Shown one piece after another: positions 9,092 to 16,383 of a DNA stretch of 20,039 nt. How positions within the stretch are numbered: position 1 is the first letter of the stretch; every line of letters begins with the position of its first letter. Under the pieces are notes generated by a model. That model saw nothing but the letters and a program-made list of their open reading frames with translations, made no database searches and was not told the origin of the DNA. A program made the translations under genes and the position numbers. This DNA comes from a virus: IMG/VR virus record IMGVR_UViG_3300008339_000677, positions 1 through 20,039 of that record. The stretch is one strand, 5' to 3'.

Positions 9092-11114
9092 TTGTTACCA
9101 GTTCAGGATATAACGATAAAATTGTTAAAGGTAAAGGTTGAGTTTGTCTTACATAGATAAAACCATCTGTTTCATAGTTACCTCTAAACTCTATTTCCTT
9201 ATCACCTGTAAATGCTGGGATAGCTTGATCCATAGGAGTCGCAGAAGATCTAAATGGTATTGATTCCATATTAGATAAATTTGATCCAACCTCAACACCT
9301 ACTGTTTCAAATAATCTTAATGATATATTAAATATTCTTTTTGTTTTAGCTTGTGATGTACCATTTTGAGCTCCAGCATCTATTCTCATAGTTTGTAATA
9401 ATGATGTATATGATAAACCAACTTTAACTTTAGTTGATGGTCTTGCTAAAGTAATTGAGCCAGATGATACAACTCTATCTGGATGAGTAGAGCCATCAGC
9501 TAGAACAGATACAGTTTGTCCCTCAAGATGAGATAAGCCTGATATAGTTGTTGTTGAAGCTCCAGAATAAGATAATGATGAATCTAAGAAATTAAATGTT
9601 GTGTTATCTGTTTCTGTAAAATCAAATGTATTTATATATTCAACATATCTTTTTGTTGATCCATTAATTGTACGTTTAATAATAACCCATGTTTGATATT
9701 CTTTGTCATCTGTTGGAATTGTTGCAATAGATTCACACACAGCAATACCTGCACCAAATGCACCGCCAAATATATGTTGATGCCAAGCAACTACTTGTTG
9801 TTCTCTTTGATAAGTTAAACCAACTAATCTTCCATCTTCTCTTACACACCAAATAATTTGATTAGGTTCTTGTTGGTATGACATTTGATTAATTCCTGAT
9901 TCAGAAATATGCTCAGCAAGAATAGTCATGTCTGGTGCAACATAACCATCTACGTCAAAGTTATAAGCTAGTTCTCTAATCTTTCTTTTAGCACGTTGTA
10001 AAAACAAAGTTACGTTACCTACTGGAATAGCATCTAAATTTGCACAACCATGGTTAGATTGTTTCTTAATTAAAATATTTGTTGGAGTTACAGGATCATC
10101 TGTACCACCTCCTGATACTGAAAACTCACCACCTACTGTTCCTACAATTAAAGTTCTTGTTGCAGATAAAAATCTAATTGCATTAACTTGGTTAGAAGCA
10201 ATCGTGTAAGTTATTGCATCATCATCTGCTACTGTGCCATGATAATTTTCATCAAAGTTTTCATAATCACCAGACTTAGAAAAGAATAATGTTTGTGGTT
10301 GAGTTGTTGTTCCTGCAAATACTAATCTTTGTTCATAGAAAGATACGCAAGAAGGATAACCAGTTGTTCCAGACCAAGCACCTAATGACCAATCAGTTGT
10401 TGTTGCTGATGAACCTAGATCATGTAAAACTGTTCCAACTACTACTGTTGTGCTTGTTACTGATGTTATTTTAAGTAATCCTGATGATCCATGTATGTGA
10501 ATAAATCTACCAACATCAGTTGATTGAAAGCCTGTGTTATTATTTATACCTGTTGTTGATGAAGCTGTGATAGTTGATGTTGTTCCAACTCCTGTATGAG
10601 AAGCATTAAATGTTGTTGTTGTTATATTATGATCAAGCATTGGACCATGATCAAATGCAACTGTTGTTAAAGTCCAAGATGTATGTCCAGTTCTAGATAA
10701 TTTTCTAGGTTCGTAATTTGGATGGCAAATGTACATTACATCTGCTGATTGTGCATATTTTAAATTAGGAAGATCTGCTTCTAAATAAGGTGTAGATATT
10801 TCATAAGGTGAACCACCTGATAATATAATTCCACTGTCTTTATAAAAGCGAATATATTGATTACCAAATTCTAAAATGTAAGTTTGTGTTGTAGAAAATT
10901 CAAAAGGAATAAGTCTAGTTTTTTTTGTACTATCTTTTACTTCTCTAACAAATGTTGTTCCCGGTCTTCTAGCTGCAGATCCATGAGGATAGACAACCAT
11001 GTTTTGTAATGTCTTACAACCTGATGCATATTTAGCTAAATCATTTCTACCATCTAAACGTGGTGATAATTCTCCAGCAGTGAAGTTTGTTAATTGTACC
11101 GCAACTCGTGCCAT
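9084..11114 (-). CDS. Tail tubular protein B (T7 gp12-like nozzle)
   Basis: A 676-residue protein (T7 gp12 has 794) that would form the nozzle at the tip of the short tail. The N-terminus is typical of the family: QLTNFTAGELSPRLDGR (7-23), then CKTLQNMVVYPHGSAARRPGT (33-53) and the strand YILEFGNQYIRFY (79-91). A second conserved block, GYPSCVSFYEQRLVFAGT, lies at 252-269 with TLFFSKSGDYENF just after it. Between them, residues 163-245 are Thr/Ser rich and look like an inserted loop domain. The start has AAGG ten bases upstream and lies 3 bases after the tubular A stop. The long match to family motifs makes this a firm call. Confidence 0.9.
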   Translation of the reverse strand: MARVAVQLTNFTAGELSPRLDGRNDLAKYASGCKTLQNMVVYPHGSAARRPGTTFVREVKDSTKKTRLIPFEFSTTQTYILEFGNQYIRFYKDSGIILSGGSPYEISTPYLEADLPNLKYAQSADVMYICHPNYEPRKLSRTGHTSWTLTTVAFDHGPMLDHNITTTTFNASHTGVGTTSTITASSTTGINNNTGFQSTDVGRFIHIHGSSGLLKITSVTSTTVVVGTVLHDLGSSATTTDWSLGAWSGTTGYPSCVSFYEQRLVFAGTTTQPQTLFFSKSGDYENFDENYHGTVADDDAITYTIASNQVNAIRFLSATRTLIVGTVGGEFSVSGGGTDDPVTPTNILIKKQSNHGCANLDAIPVGNVTLFLQRAKRKIRELAYNFDVDGYVAPDMTILAEHISESGINQMSYQQEPNQIIWCVREDGRLVGLTYQREQQVVAWHQHIFGGAFGAGIAVCESIATIPTDDKEYQTWVIIKRTINGSTKRYVEYINTFDFTETDNTTFNFLDSSLSYSGASTTTISGLSHLEGQTVSVLADGSTHPDRVVSSGSITLARPSTKVKVGLSYTSLLQTMRIDAGAQNGTSQAKTKRIFNISLRLFETVGVEVGSNLSNMESIPFRSSATPMDQAIPAFTGDKEIEFRGNYETDGFIYVRQTQPLPLTILSLYPELVTND

Positions 11115-11117
11115 TGC

Positions 11118-11699
11118 TTAGTACCTTGAGTTAATGAATGAACCTGCGTCTATTATGTCTGCTAAACCATTATCTAATAATGTATTCTGTCCCTCAGTAG
11201 CATCTACAAATCTAGCATCTTTTAATTTCTCTTGGTATAGTGAATACATTTGTTGTGCTACAGGATTAGAAGATGTGATAGCATAAGCGATATCAGCAGC
11301 TAGTGCTGAAGATATTACTTCTCTTAATAGTTCATCATATTCATTTGGATCTTCAATTCTAGCAATGTATAAAATTTTCATTGAATTTATATTTGTTAGA
11401 ATTTTTCTACCTTCAACTTTATAATCATAATCATAATCTAATATTGTTAATAAGCGTAAGCAGTCAGATGGTAATGTATATTGATATGTGTAACCCCAAG
11501 CTGGAGTTGCTGTGTCTGATGCTAATTGAATTCTTTTTTGTAAACAGTTCCAAGGATGATGTCTGAATACTGCATCTCTAACATTTGCATATCTTGCATT
11601 GCAAAGTCTTGCGTTCTTAGAATCTTCTGTAAGTGATAAGATTGTTGATGCACCTAATTGATTTAAAGCACCATTACAAATTTCTACTATACTTGCCAT
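11118..11699 (-). CDS. Tail tubular protein A (T7 gp11-like adaptor)
   Basis: A 193-residue protein (T7 gp11 has 196) that would form the ring joining portal to nozzle. Family features seen: ICNGALNQLGA (7-17), ARYANVRDAVFRHHPWNC (35-52), then PAWGYTYQYTLPSDCLRLL (66-84). The ATG lies one base after the stop of the upstream 67-residue gene, with AAAGAAAG inside that gene's last codons as ribosome site, so the two are probably translationally coupled. The plus-strand frame inside this gene is a shadow. Confidence 0.92.
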   Translation of the reverse strand: MASIVEICNGALNQLGASTILSLTEDSKNARLCNARYANVRDAVFRHHPWNCLQKRIQLASDTATPAWGYTYQYTLPSDCLRLLTILDYDYDYKVEGRKILTNINSMKILYIARIEDPNEYDELLREVISSALAADIAYAITSSNPVAQQMYSLYQEKLKDARFVDATEGQNTLLDNGLADIIDAGSFINSRY

Positions 11700-11700
11700 G

Positions 11701-11904
11701 TTAGTCTTTCTTTATAATATATTTGCGTCTTAATTGTCTAGGTTTAACTAAAGCAAATATCTCAGCTTCTGTTAATTCCAGATCTTTATCAAAACCATGA
11801 TGTGTAGTTGATGTATGTTTAAATCTATCAACTAAAACATAACGATAGATATAATCTTTATTTTGGAAATGTAAAATTGTTTTTATTTCGTTTAGTTTTT
11901 TCAT
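11701..11904 (-). CDS. Small unknown protein between capsid and tubular A genes
   Basis: A 67-residue basic protein starting MKKLNEIKTIL and ending RRKYIIKKD. I do not recognise a family. It has a beta-like middle (DYIYRYVLVDRF), a helix (LTEAEIFALV) and a basic tail. I choose the ATG at 11904. A longer frame from a TTG at 11934 would have to translate through a perfect stem-loop and is less likely. No good ribosome site precedes the ATG, so translation may depend on the hairpin context. The next gene begins one base after its stop. Confidence 0.6.
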   Translation of the reverse strand: MKKLNEIKTILHFQNKDYIYRYVLVDRFKHTSTTHHGFDKDLELTEAEIFALVKPRQLRRKYIIKKD

Positions 11905-11911
11905 TGTAAGA

Positions 11912-11933
11912 TGGTGGGGATTGCTCCCCACCA
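11912..11933 (-). terminator. Stem-loop just downstream of the major capsid gene
   Basis: A perfect 9-bp inverted repeat (TGGTGGGGA / TCCCCACCA on the plus strand) with a four-base loop, 10 bases beyond the capsid stop. It is far more GC-rich than its surroundings. No T-run follows on the minus strand (ATCTTACAATG comes next), so it is not a standard intrinsic terminator. It may slow RNA polymerase, or protect the 3' end of processed capsid mRNA. T7 has its terminator T-phi in the same place, after gene 10. Confidence 0.6.
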
Positions 11934-11943
11934 AATGCGTATA

Positions 11944-12807
11944 TTACGCTTCGTATGCTTGAATTTGAACTACTTTAGCTTCTTCCATTCTTGTAGCACC
12001 GAATGCTGAAGAATAGTAAACTTGAGTAGCGTAACCTTTATCAGATCTCTCATCAATTCTAGCAGTTACATCTTTTCCTACAGCAAGAAGGATACCATCT
12101 TGTGCGAAAGCGATACAATCTCTCTTAGAACTTGCTAAGTTTAATCTGTTAGAAACGATAAAGTTAAATCCTAAGAATGAATTAATATCACCCATAGCAA
12201 GTGCTTTAACAGTGTTAAAGTCGCTTGAAGTAACTTCAGTTGTTCCTAATAAGTCATCGATTTGTTTTGGACCAACTACGATAAATCTTGGAATAGAAGG
12301 ATCTACATCCCCTAAGTCTAAGATTTTCTTAGCTTGTCTTAATTTAGCAACTGATAAACCAGCTGTACCTGCTTCTAGGATTTTTTGTCCATTTGGCAAT
12401 ACAGTTGATGTTCCACCGGCAACGCCAGTGAATGCAGTTCCAGTTGCAGCAGCGATGATAGCATCGTCCATAGCTCTTCCCATTGCGTAAGCAGCAGCTT
12501 GTGCATAAGAAGAAGTTGGATCTGCTAACATTCTTACTTTATCTAGATCGTCAATTAGATCAGCGAATTCATAATCAACAAGAGAAACTCTACGTCTTGA
12601 ATGTGGAGTATCAGCCTGTGGAGTATCTGAATGTCGGCTTGATCTTACTGTAGCAGTAACGCTTCCGATTTGATCAAAGAAAGCATTTTTACCTACTACT
12701 GACTCAACTCTAACCTTATCTCTTAAAAGAGATCCAGATTGTTGAGATAACATTTGTATATTAGCAGAGTACTGCTCTACAAATGCTGTAGTTATTTGTG
12801 TAGACAT
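11944..12807 (-). CDS. Major capsid protein (HK97-fold type)
   Basis: A 287-residue coat protein between scaffold and tail genes. The pattern fits an HK97-fold capsid protein: a short helical N-arm (1-30), an extended charged loop (54-75, RSSRHSDTPQADTPHSRRR), a spine helix with LIDDLDKVRMLADP and AYAMGRAMDDAIIAAATG (84-123), an insertion or loop (124-150), and a P-domain-like end with FLGFNFIVSNRL (211-222), FAQDGILLAVGKDVTARIDE (234-253) and a final strand FGATRMEEAKVVQI (269-282). It is shorter than T7 gp10A (345) and I see no clear residue-level match to T7, so the capsid may come from a different capsid family. The ribosome site is GGAGA. A structured leader precedes it, suggesting separate control of a highly expressed gene. 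Confidence 0.87.
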   Translation of the reverse strand: MSTQITTAFVEQYSANIQMLSQQSGSLLRDKVRVESVVGKNAFFDQIGSVTATVRSSRHSDTPQADTPHSRRRVSLVDYEFADLIDDLDKVRMLADPTSSYAQAAAYAMGRAMDDAIIAAATGTAFTGVAGGTSTVLPNGQKILEAGTAGLSVAKLRQAKKILDLGDVDPSIPRFIVVGPKQIDDLLGTTEVTSSDFNTVKALAMGDINSFLGFNFIVSNRLNLASSKRDCIAFAQDGILLAVGKDVTARIDERSDKGYATQVYYSSAFGATRMEEAKVVQIQAYEA

Positions 12808-12836
12808 TTATTTTTTATCTCCATTTGTAATTAAAG

Positions 12837-12861
12837 TTAATTCATCCACATGACGAATTAA
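12837..12861 (-). promoter_or_regulatory. Stem-loop close to the capsid ribosome site
   Basis: Ten-base arms (TTAATTCGTC and GATGAATTAA read on the minus strand) pair completely with one G-U wobble around a five-base loop, ATGTG. The structure ends about 20 bases before the GGAGA ribosome site, so it could insulate or modulate translation start. The effect is inference. Confidence 0.55.
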
Positions 12862-12976
12862 CAAAGTTTAAAACAATCAGAGAAGTTCTCCATTTATTCA
12901 ATAGGCTCTCTTGCATTTAAAGTCTGTTAGACTCAAGTCTTTCCTAGTGTCATGTGAGGTTCTTTTGGAATTGTCC

Positions 12977-13019
12977 CACAACTAATAGATGATTGTTTTA
13001 TGACCACCTATTAGTTGTG
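12977..13019 (-). promoter_or_regulatory. Long stem-loop at the 5' side of the capsid leader
   Basis: Arms CACAACTAATAG and CTATTAGTTGTG are perfect 12-base complements. The stem extends three more pairs in minus-strand RNA with one G-U (GTG/CAT), leaving a 13-base loop. It begins only a few bases after a TATAAT box, so if that box is used the transcript would open with this hairpin. It lacks a T-run and is not a clear terminator; a 5' stabiliser or processing site is possible. Confidence 0.6.
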
Positions 13020-13023
13020 TACT

Positions 13024-13029
13024 ATTATA
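13024..13029 (-). promoter_or_regulatory. Candidate -10 box for a capsid promoter
   Basis: A perfect TATAAT reads on the minus strand in the gap upstream of the capsid gene. No good -35 hexamer lies 16-18 bases upstream (the region is plain AT-rich), so this is weak evidence in an AT-rich genome. Its place just before the long hairpin is the main reason to list it. Confidence 0.3.
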
Positions 13030-13056
13030 AAATTAAAATATTTACAATATATAATT

Positions 13057-13914
13057 TTATGCGTGTAGCATTTCTCTTAAAGCTAACACCTGATTAACTA
13101 CTTTTTGGTGATCTGGGTGCATTTTATTCCAATAAGCACCTTGTCTATCTGTAGTTAATTGTCTTATTTCGCCTTCAATATCTCTAGGCTGCATTGCTTC
13201 ATTACCTTCAGCACCGACAATTTTGTCTTCTGAAAGTAGATTAGCAATGTTAGCAAATGCTTTTATAATCTTAGGATTATCTCCAAGTCTAGAACCATCT
13301 CTTAATTGAGTATCTAGAAGTTCTGGTTCTAAGTAAGTCTTAGCAACAGCAGATGCTTTTCTTAAGTTATCATCATAAGCTCTACCCCACTCTGATCTAA
13401 GTTCATTAGCAGCTTGTTCTTGAGCATATTCCATATTCACTGACATTTCTTTTGCAGAAGATTCTAATGTATTTTTATAGAATTCTAAAATGCCTTGAGC
13501 TTGTTTATTATTTAAACCTAGCTTGTGAGCATTCTGTGCAAAGCCTTTGATTACATTTTCATCAACAGGAGCTACATCAGTTTTAAGTTCTAATTTATAT
13601 TTATCAGGCGACTCTGGTCTACCTAATTTATTATAAACTTCATTCCACTGTTCGTCTGTTGCAGTCTTTCCCGGTAATGGAATCTTATCTGTACCAATCA
13701 TAGATACAGCATTGATGTAGCTTTTAGCTAGTGCATCAATTTCTGTAAACTTTTCTATGTTTGGATTTGTTCTGTATTGCTCAGATATAGATTGTTTCCA
13801 AGATACAGGTTGTGTGGATTGTGTTGTTGATTGTGTTACTGTTGCTGTTGTTTCTTTTGTTGGTTCAGTCGCAACAGGCTGAGTTACCTCAGTTGTCTGT
13901 ATTTGTTCTGACAT
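13057..13914 (-). CDS. Scaffolding protein (T7 gp9 position)
   Basis: A 285-residue acidic, helix-rich protein immediately before the capsid gene. The first 40 residues are Thr/Gln/Val rich and probably disordered. Residues 80-110 hold PLPGKTATDEQWNEVYNKLGRPESPDKYKL, a motif I associate with phage scaffold-type proteins. The middle (130-200) is predicted coiled-coil or helix, and the end (DHQKVVNQVLALREMLHA) is a charged helix of the kind that binds coat subunits. Such proteins assemble the procapsid and leave during maturation. The ribosome site AAAGGA lies within the last codons of the upstream gene. The stop is followed by the capsid leader. Confidence 0.8.
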   Translation of the reverse strand: MSEQIQTTEVTQPVATEPTKETTATVTQSTTQSTQPVSWKQSISEQYRTNPNIEKFTEIDALAKSYINAVSMIGTDKIPLPGKTATDEQWNEVYNKLGRPESPDKYKLELKTDVAPVDENVIKGFAQNAHKLGLNNKQAQGILEFYKNTLESSAKEMSVNMEYAQEQAANELRSEWGRAYDDNLRKASAVAKTYLEPELLDTQLRDGSRLGDNPKIIKAFANIANLLSEDKIVGAEGNEAMQPRDIEGEIRQLTTDRQGAYWNKMHPDHQKVVNQVLALREMLHA

Positions 13915-13915
13915 T

Positions 13916-14137
13916 TTATTTTCCTTTTAGTTTGTCATTAAGCAGCATGTTTTTAATAAATAGAAGAACGCTGCGTTGTCCCTCCATATATGCACTTTCA
14001 TGACTATCACCTCTTACATTTGTGGTAGCATTATAGTGGCATCTCTTTTCTAAATCAGACATAACTTTCTTACCTTCGTCTGACTCAAATACTAATTTAT
14101 AAAATTCTTTTAATTGATTTAATTGATTCTCTTCCAT
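13916..14137 (-). CDS. Bbp19-like small phage protein
   Basis: A 73-residue protein between portal and scaffold. The pattern EFYKLVFESDEGKKVMSDL (11-29), then GDSHESAYMEGQRSVLLFIKNML (43-65), matches the short Bbp19-like phage domain known from Bordetella phage BPP-1 relatives, found near portal genes; its function is not established. The ribosome site AAAGGA sits 7 bases before the ATG. The last codons (KGK, stop) form the ribosome site of the scaffold gene one base further on, so the two are coupled. Family call is from pattern memory. Confidence 0.65.
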   Translation of the reverse strand: MEENQLNQLKEFYKLVFESDEGKKVMSDLEKRCHYNATTNVRGDSHESAYMEGQRSVLLFIKNMLLNDKLKGK

Positions 14138-14155
14138 TTATTTTCCTTTCAGTTG

Positions 14156-15784
14156 TTATTCTTGTGGTGCTACTAATGCCTTGGCTTCCTCTGGTAGTGC
14201 TTTAGCAAGTGGTGCAATTTGACCACCAGCTTGAGCTAGTTGTTGTAACTGTTGCATTTGCATTTGTTGATCTTGTTGTTGTTGTTTCTGTTGTCGCATA
14301 GCATTAACTTCTGCTTTTGAATTTAATACTTTAGCAGGAACTCCAACAATCTCAGCTAAGTGAGTTACTAGATTATCAATATTAACATAATCAAATACTG
14401 GAGCAACATTTGATAATGATCCAAATATTTCAATAGCTCTCATAATAGATTGTAGTTCAGAAGATCTTTGTGCTTTAGCAAGAGGCGACACATATTCAAT
14501 TTGAATATCTTTGCCAGATAAAAAGTCAGGAACTTTTCTAAATAACTTTTGTCTAAGCATAATAGCAAAAGTTCTATCAATTAATGGTCTTAATAATTCT
14601 GATTGTAATCTTCCAAGAACTGGACCAAGTAATCTCATCTTCTCTTCATTACGTTGAATAACTTCTGTTGCAGTCATCTGTGGACCATTCTGCATCATTA
14701 ATTGATTTACATAGAATGCATCTCTAATAGCACCTCTTCTTTGCTCTTCCATGTTTAAACCTAATGGATTATTTGCACCAATGTTTAATGGTTCAATTCT
14801 ATCTCTTGTACCAGCTCTATAAAAATTTAATCCACCCGGTACTGTTCTTACTGGTAATATAAATCCATCATCAGGAACTAATAGTGGAGGATCAACTTGT
14901 TTCTGTGCAGCTTTAATAGTTGTCTTAGACATTTCATTTAACATCTTAACATCTGGTAAAGCAGTCATAGCAGGAGATCTGCCATAGATTTCAAATGATG
15001 CTTTTAAGTAACGTGGAACAACGTATGGGAATTCATTAAAACCAGATTCAGAAATTTGTTCTTTAGAATCTACTTCAATATAACAAGATGCAAATGGCAT
15101 GTTTGCAGCATCTTTTTTCTTAGGATCATATTTATCTCTTGGATAAACAACATGAAGTATTTCAACTTCTTCATAAGGATCGTTATTTGCAATACCTAAT
15201 AATTTAGATGATACATTGTTTTCACCAAATTGAACTATTGCAGATCTAGCTGCAAGTTTAAATTTTCTAAATACTGTATCAATTCTTCCTTTATTATTTT
15301 CTGAAATATAAATTTCACCAATGTGTCTTGTTGAAAATCTAACAACATCATCTGGATCTTCTTCAATAAACATTGCAGCTGTACCAAACGTAATTAAGTC
15401 ATGATACAATTCAAATATTTCTTGTTGGAAGTTTGATCTATTAAATGCTTCATACATTTTTTCTGTAGTGTCTTCTAACCATTCGTTAGCAACATCTTCA
15501 TCCATCATGTCTATGTTTTTAAATTTTAATGAGAACCATGGTGTTGCAGGGTTAGTAAGCATACCATGAAGTGATGCTGATAATAATTCAACAGCATGTA
15601 GTGGAGAAGAATCAAATATTAATTCAGTTCTTTTATCTCCTTTAGATCTAGTCTTAGTTACATCTGCTTTTCTTGGCATCATGTAATCAGCAACTTCTTG
15701 CCAATGCGATTCCCAATTTTGACGTTGTGCTTTTAGTTTGCCAAATCTTTTTAAAAGTTCTTTAGATAAATCTGTTTGTGCCAT
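14156..15784 (-). CDS. Portal / head-tail connector protein (T7 gp8-like)
   Basis: A 542-residue protein (T7 gp8 has 536) that forms the dodecameric DNA channel at one capsid vertex, the docking site for terminase and tail. The N-terminus shows the connector-family pattern: NWESHWQEVADYMMPRK (23-39), then DSSPLHAVELLSASLHGMLT (58-77) and PATPWFSL (79-86). The middle has PYVVPRYLKASFEIYGRSPA and a stretch with NEMSKTTIKAAQKQVDPP. The C-terminus is very Gln rich (QQKQQQQDQQMQMQQLQQ), then Ala/Pro rich. It follows the 74-residue gene after 4 bases. Confidence 0.92.
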   Translation of the reverse strand: MAQTDLSKELLKRFGKLKAQRQNWESHWQEVADYMMPRKADVTKTRSKGDKRTELIFDSSPLHAVELLSASLHGMLTNPATPWFSLKFKNIDMMDEDVANEWLEDTTEKMYEAFNRSNFQQEIFELYHDLITFGTAAMFIEEDPDDVVRFSTRHIGEIYISENNKGRIDTVFRKFKLAARSAIVQFGENNVSSKLLGIANNDPYEEVEILHVVYPRDKYDPKKKDAANMPFASCYIEVDSKEQISESGFNEFPYVVPRYLKASFEIYGRSPAMTALPDVKMLNEMSKTTIKAAQKQVDPPLLVPDDGFILPVRTVPGGLNFYRAGTRDRIEPLNIGANNPLGLNMEEQRRGAIRDAFYVNQLMMQNGPQMTATEVIQRNEEKMRLLGPVLGRLQSELLRPLIDRTFAIMLRQKLFRKVPDFLSGKDIQIEYVSPLAKAQRSSELQSIMRAIEIFGSLSNVAPVFDYVNIDNLVTHLAEIVGVPAKVLNSKAEVNAMRQQKQQQQDQQMQMQQLQQLAQAGGQIAPLAKALPEEAKALVAPQE

Positions 15785-15788
15785 TTAT

Positions 15789-16013
15789 TTATTGACCAAG
15801 TAAACTTGTTGTACCTAACGTAGCACCTTGCTCAACTCCCATAGCACTTGTTAAAATTGTTGGTGATTTTCCTCTACGTCTTTTTTTTACAGTTTCTGTT
15901 TCAGTTGCTGATGTAGTTGATTGAGATACTTCAGCTGTAGTAGGTGCAGCTACTGGAGCAGGTGGTGGAGGTGATGGTCTAGATTGAAAAGGATTTGGTA
16001 TTGGTCCACCCAT
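15789..16013 (-). CDS. Small Pro-rich protein, paralogue of the 70-residue gene upstream
   Basis: A 74-residue protein with a Pro/Ala-rich N-terminal half (PIPNPFQSRPSPPPPAPVAAP), a Ser/Thr spacer, a basic cluster (KKRRRGK), then SPTILTS and a final TTSLLGQ. The basic cluster, the TILTS block and the LLG end recur in the protein coded at 16169-16381, so the two are probably paralogues. Function is unknown to me; small proteins with this ending are known near phage portal genes. The ribosome site AAAGGAG is good, 6-7 bases before the ATG and inside the upstream gene's 3' end. Confidence 0.75.
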   Translation of the reverse strand: MGGPIPNPFQSRPSPPPPAPVAAPTTAEVSQSTTSATETETVKKRRRGKSPTILTSAMGVEQGATLGTTSLLGQ

Positions 16014-16014
16014 A

Positions 16015-16167
16015 TTATTCTCCTTTAGTTAAAGATGATTTACTTTCTAAAACAGTTTCTTTTACAGTTTCAGATTTAGTTTCATTATTAACTTCTTGTT
16101 TAATTTCTTCTTTAACAACTTCTGCGTAAACTTTTTCTACTTTCTTTTTTAAAAATTCTAATATCAT
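16015..16167 (-). CDS. Very small Lys/Glu-rich protein
   Basis: A 50-residue frame (MILEFLKKKVEKVYAEVVKE..., ending SSLTKGE) fills the gap between the two paralogous small genes. It starts one base after the upstream stop with GGAAG as ribosome site. It stops one base before the next ATG, and its last codons (AAAGGAGAA) supply that gene's ribosome site. It is almost entirely Lys, Glu, Val, Thr and Ser and looks like one amphipathic helix. Function unknown. The exact fit between neighbours supports it being real. Confidence 0.7.
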   Translation of the reverse strand: MILEFLKKKVEKVYAEVVKEEIKQEVNNETKSETVKETVLESKSSLTKGE

Positions 16168-16168
16168 A

Positions 16169-16381
16169 TTAACTTCCTAATAAAGTTTTCTTTTCTACTG
16201 TTGCTTCTTCAAGTAATGGAGAAGTTAAAATAGTTGATGCTCTACCTTTACGTCTTCTTTCAATAGCAGCTTGTTGTTCTTGAAGTTCTCTTTCTTCTTC
16301 TGGACTTAGTTCTGCTTTAGGCGGTTCAGGCAAAGGTTGCACAGGTGGCAAACTTGGCATTTTTGGCGATAAGAATCCCAT
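16169..16381 (-). CDS. Small Pro-rich protein, paralogue of the 74-residue gene
   Basis: A 70-residue protein: Pro-rich start (SPKMPSLPPVQPLPEPP), an acidic helix (SPEEERELQEQQAAIE), the basic cluster RRRKGR, then ASTILTS, an acidic link and the end KKTLLGS. The C-terminal half matches the layout of the protein coded at 15789-16013. I use the ATG at 16381, two bases after the terminase stop; a TTG at 16387 would overlap the terminase and is less likely. Function unknown. Confidence 0.75.
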   Translation of the reverse strand: MGFLSPKMPSLPPVQPLPEPPKAELSPEEERELQEQQAAIERRRKGRASTILTSPLLEEATVEKKTLLGS

Positions 16382-16383
16382 AA

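Larger units (their letters stand above)
12808..13056 (-). other. Capsid gene leader (249-base untranslated region)
   Basis: The only sizeable gap inside the late operon. It has no convincing gene; the longest minus-strand frame I found codes about 24 residues. It holds, in transcription order, an AT-rich stretch with a TATAAT box, a long stem-loop at 13019-12977, a short self-complementary patch (AGTCT-AAC-AGACT) in the middle, a second stem-loop at 12861-12837, and the ribosome site GGAGAT before ATG. The arrangement suggests a dedicated promoter and structured 5' untranslated region for the capsid mRNA. Confidence 0.6.

Noticed and set aside
10289-10474. Plus-strand 61-codon frame
   Set aside because: Antisense to a well-supported tail tubular protein B; low complexity and no ribosome site.
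11381-11566. Plus-strand 61-codon frame
   Set aside because: Antisense to tail tubular protein A.
12212-12490. Plus-strand 92-codon frame
   Set aside because: Antisense to the major capsid gene, whose coding signal is clear.
13812-14003. Plus-strand Leu-rich frame
   Set aside because: Antisense to the Thr/Gln/Val-rich scaffold start and the Bbp19-like gene; hydrophobicity is a by-product.
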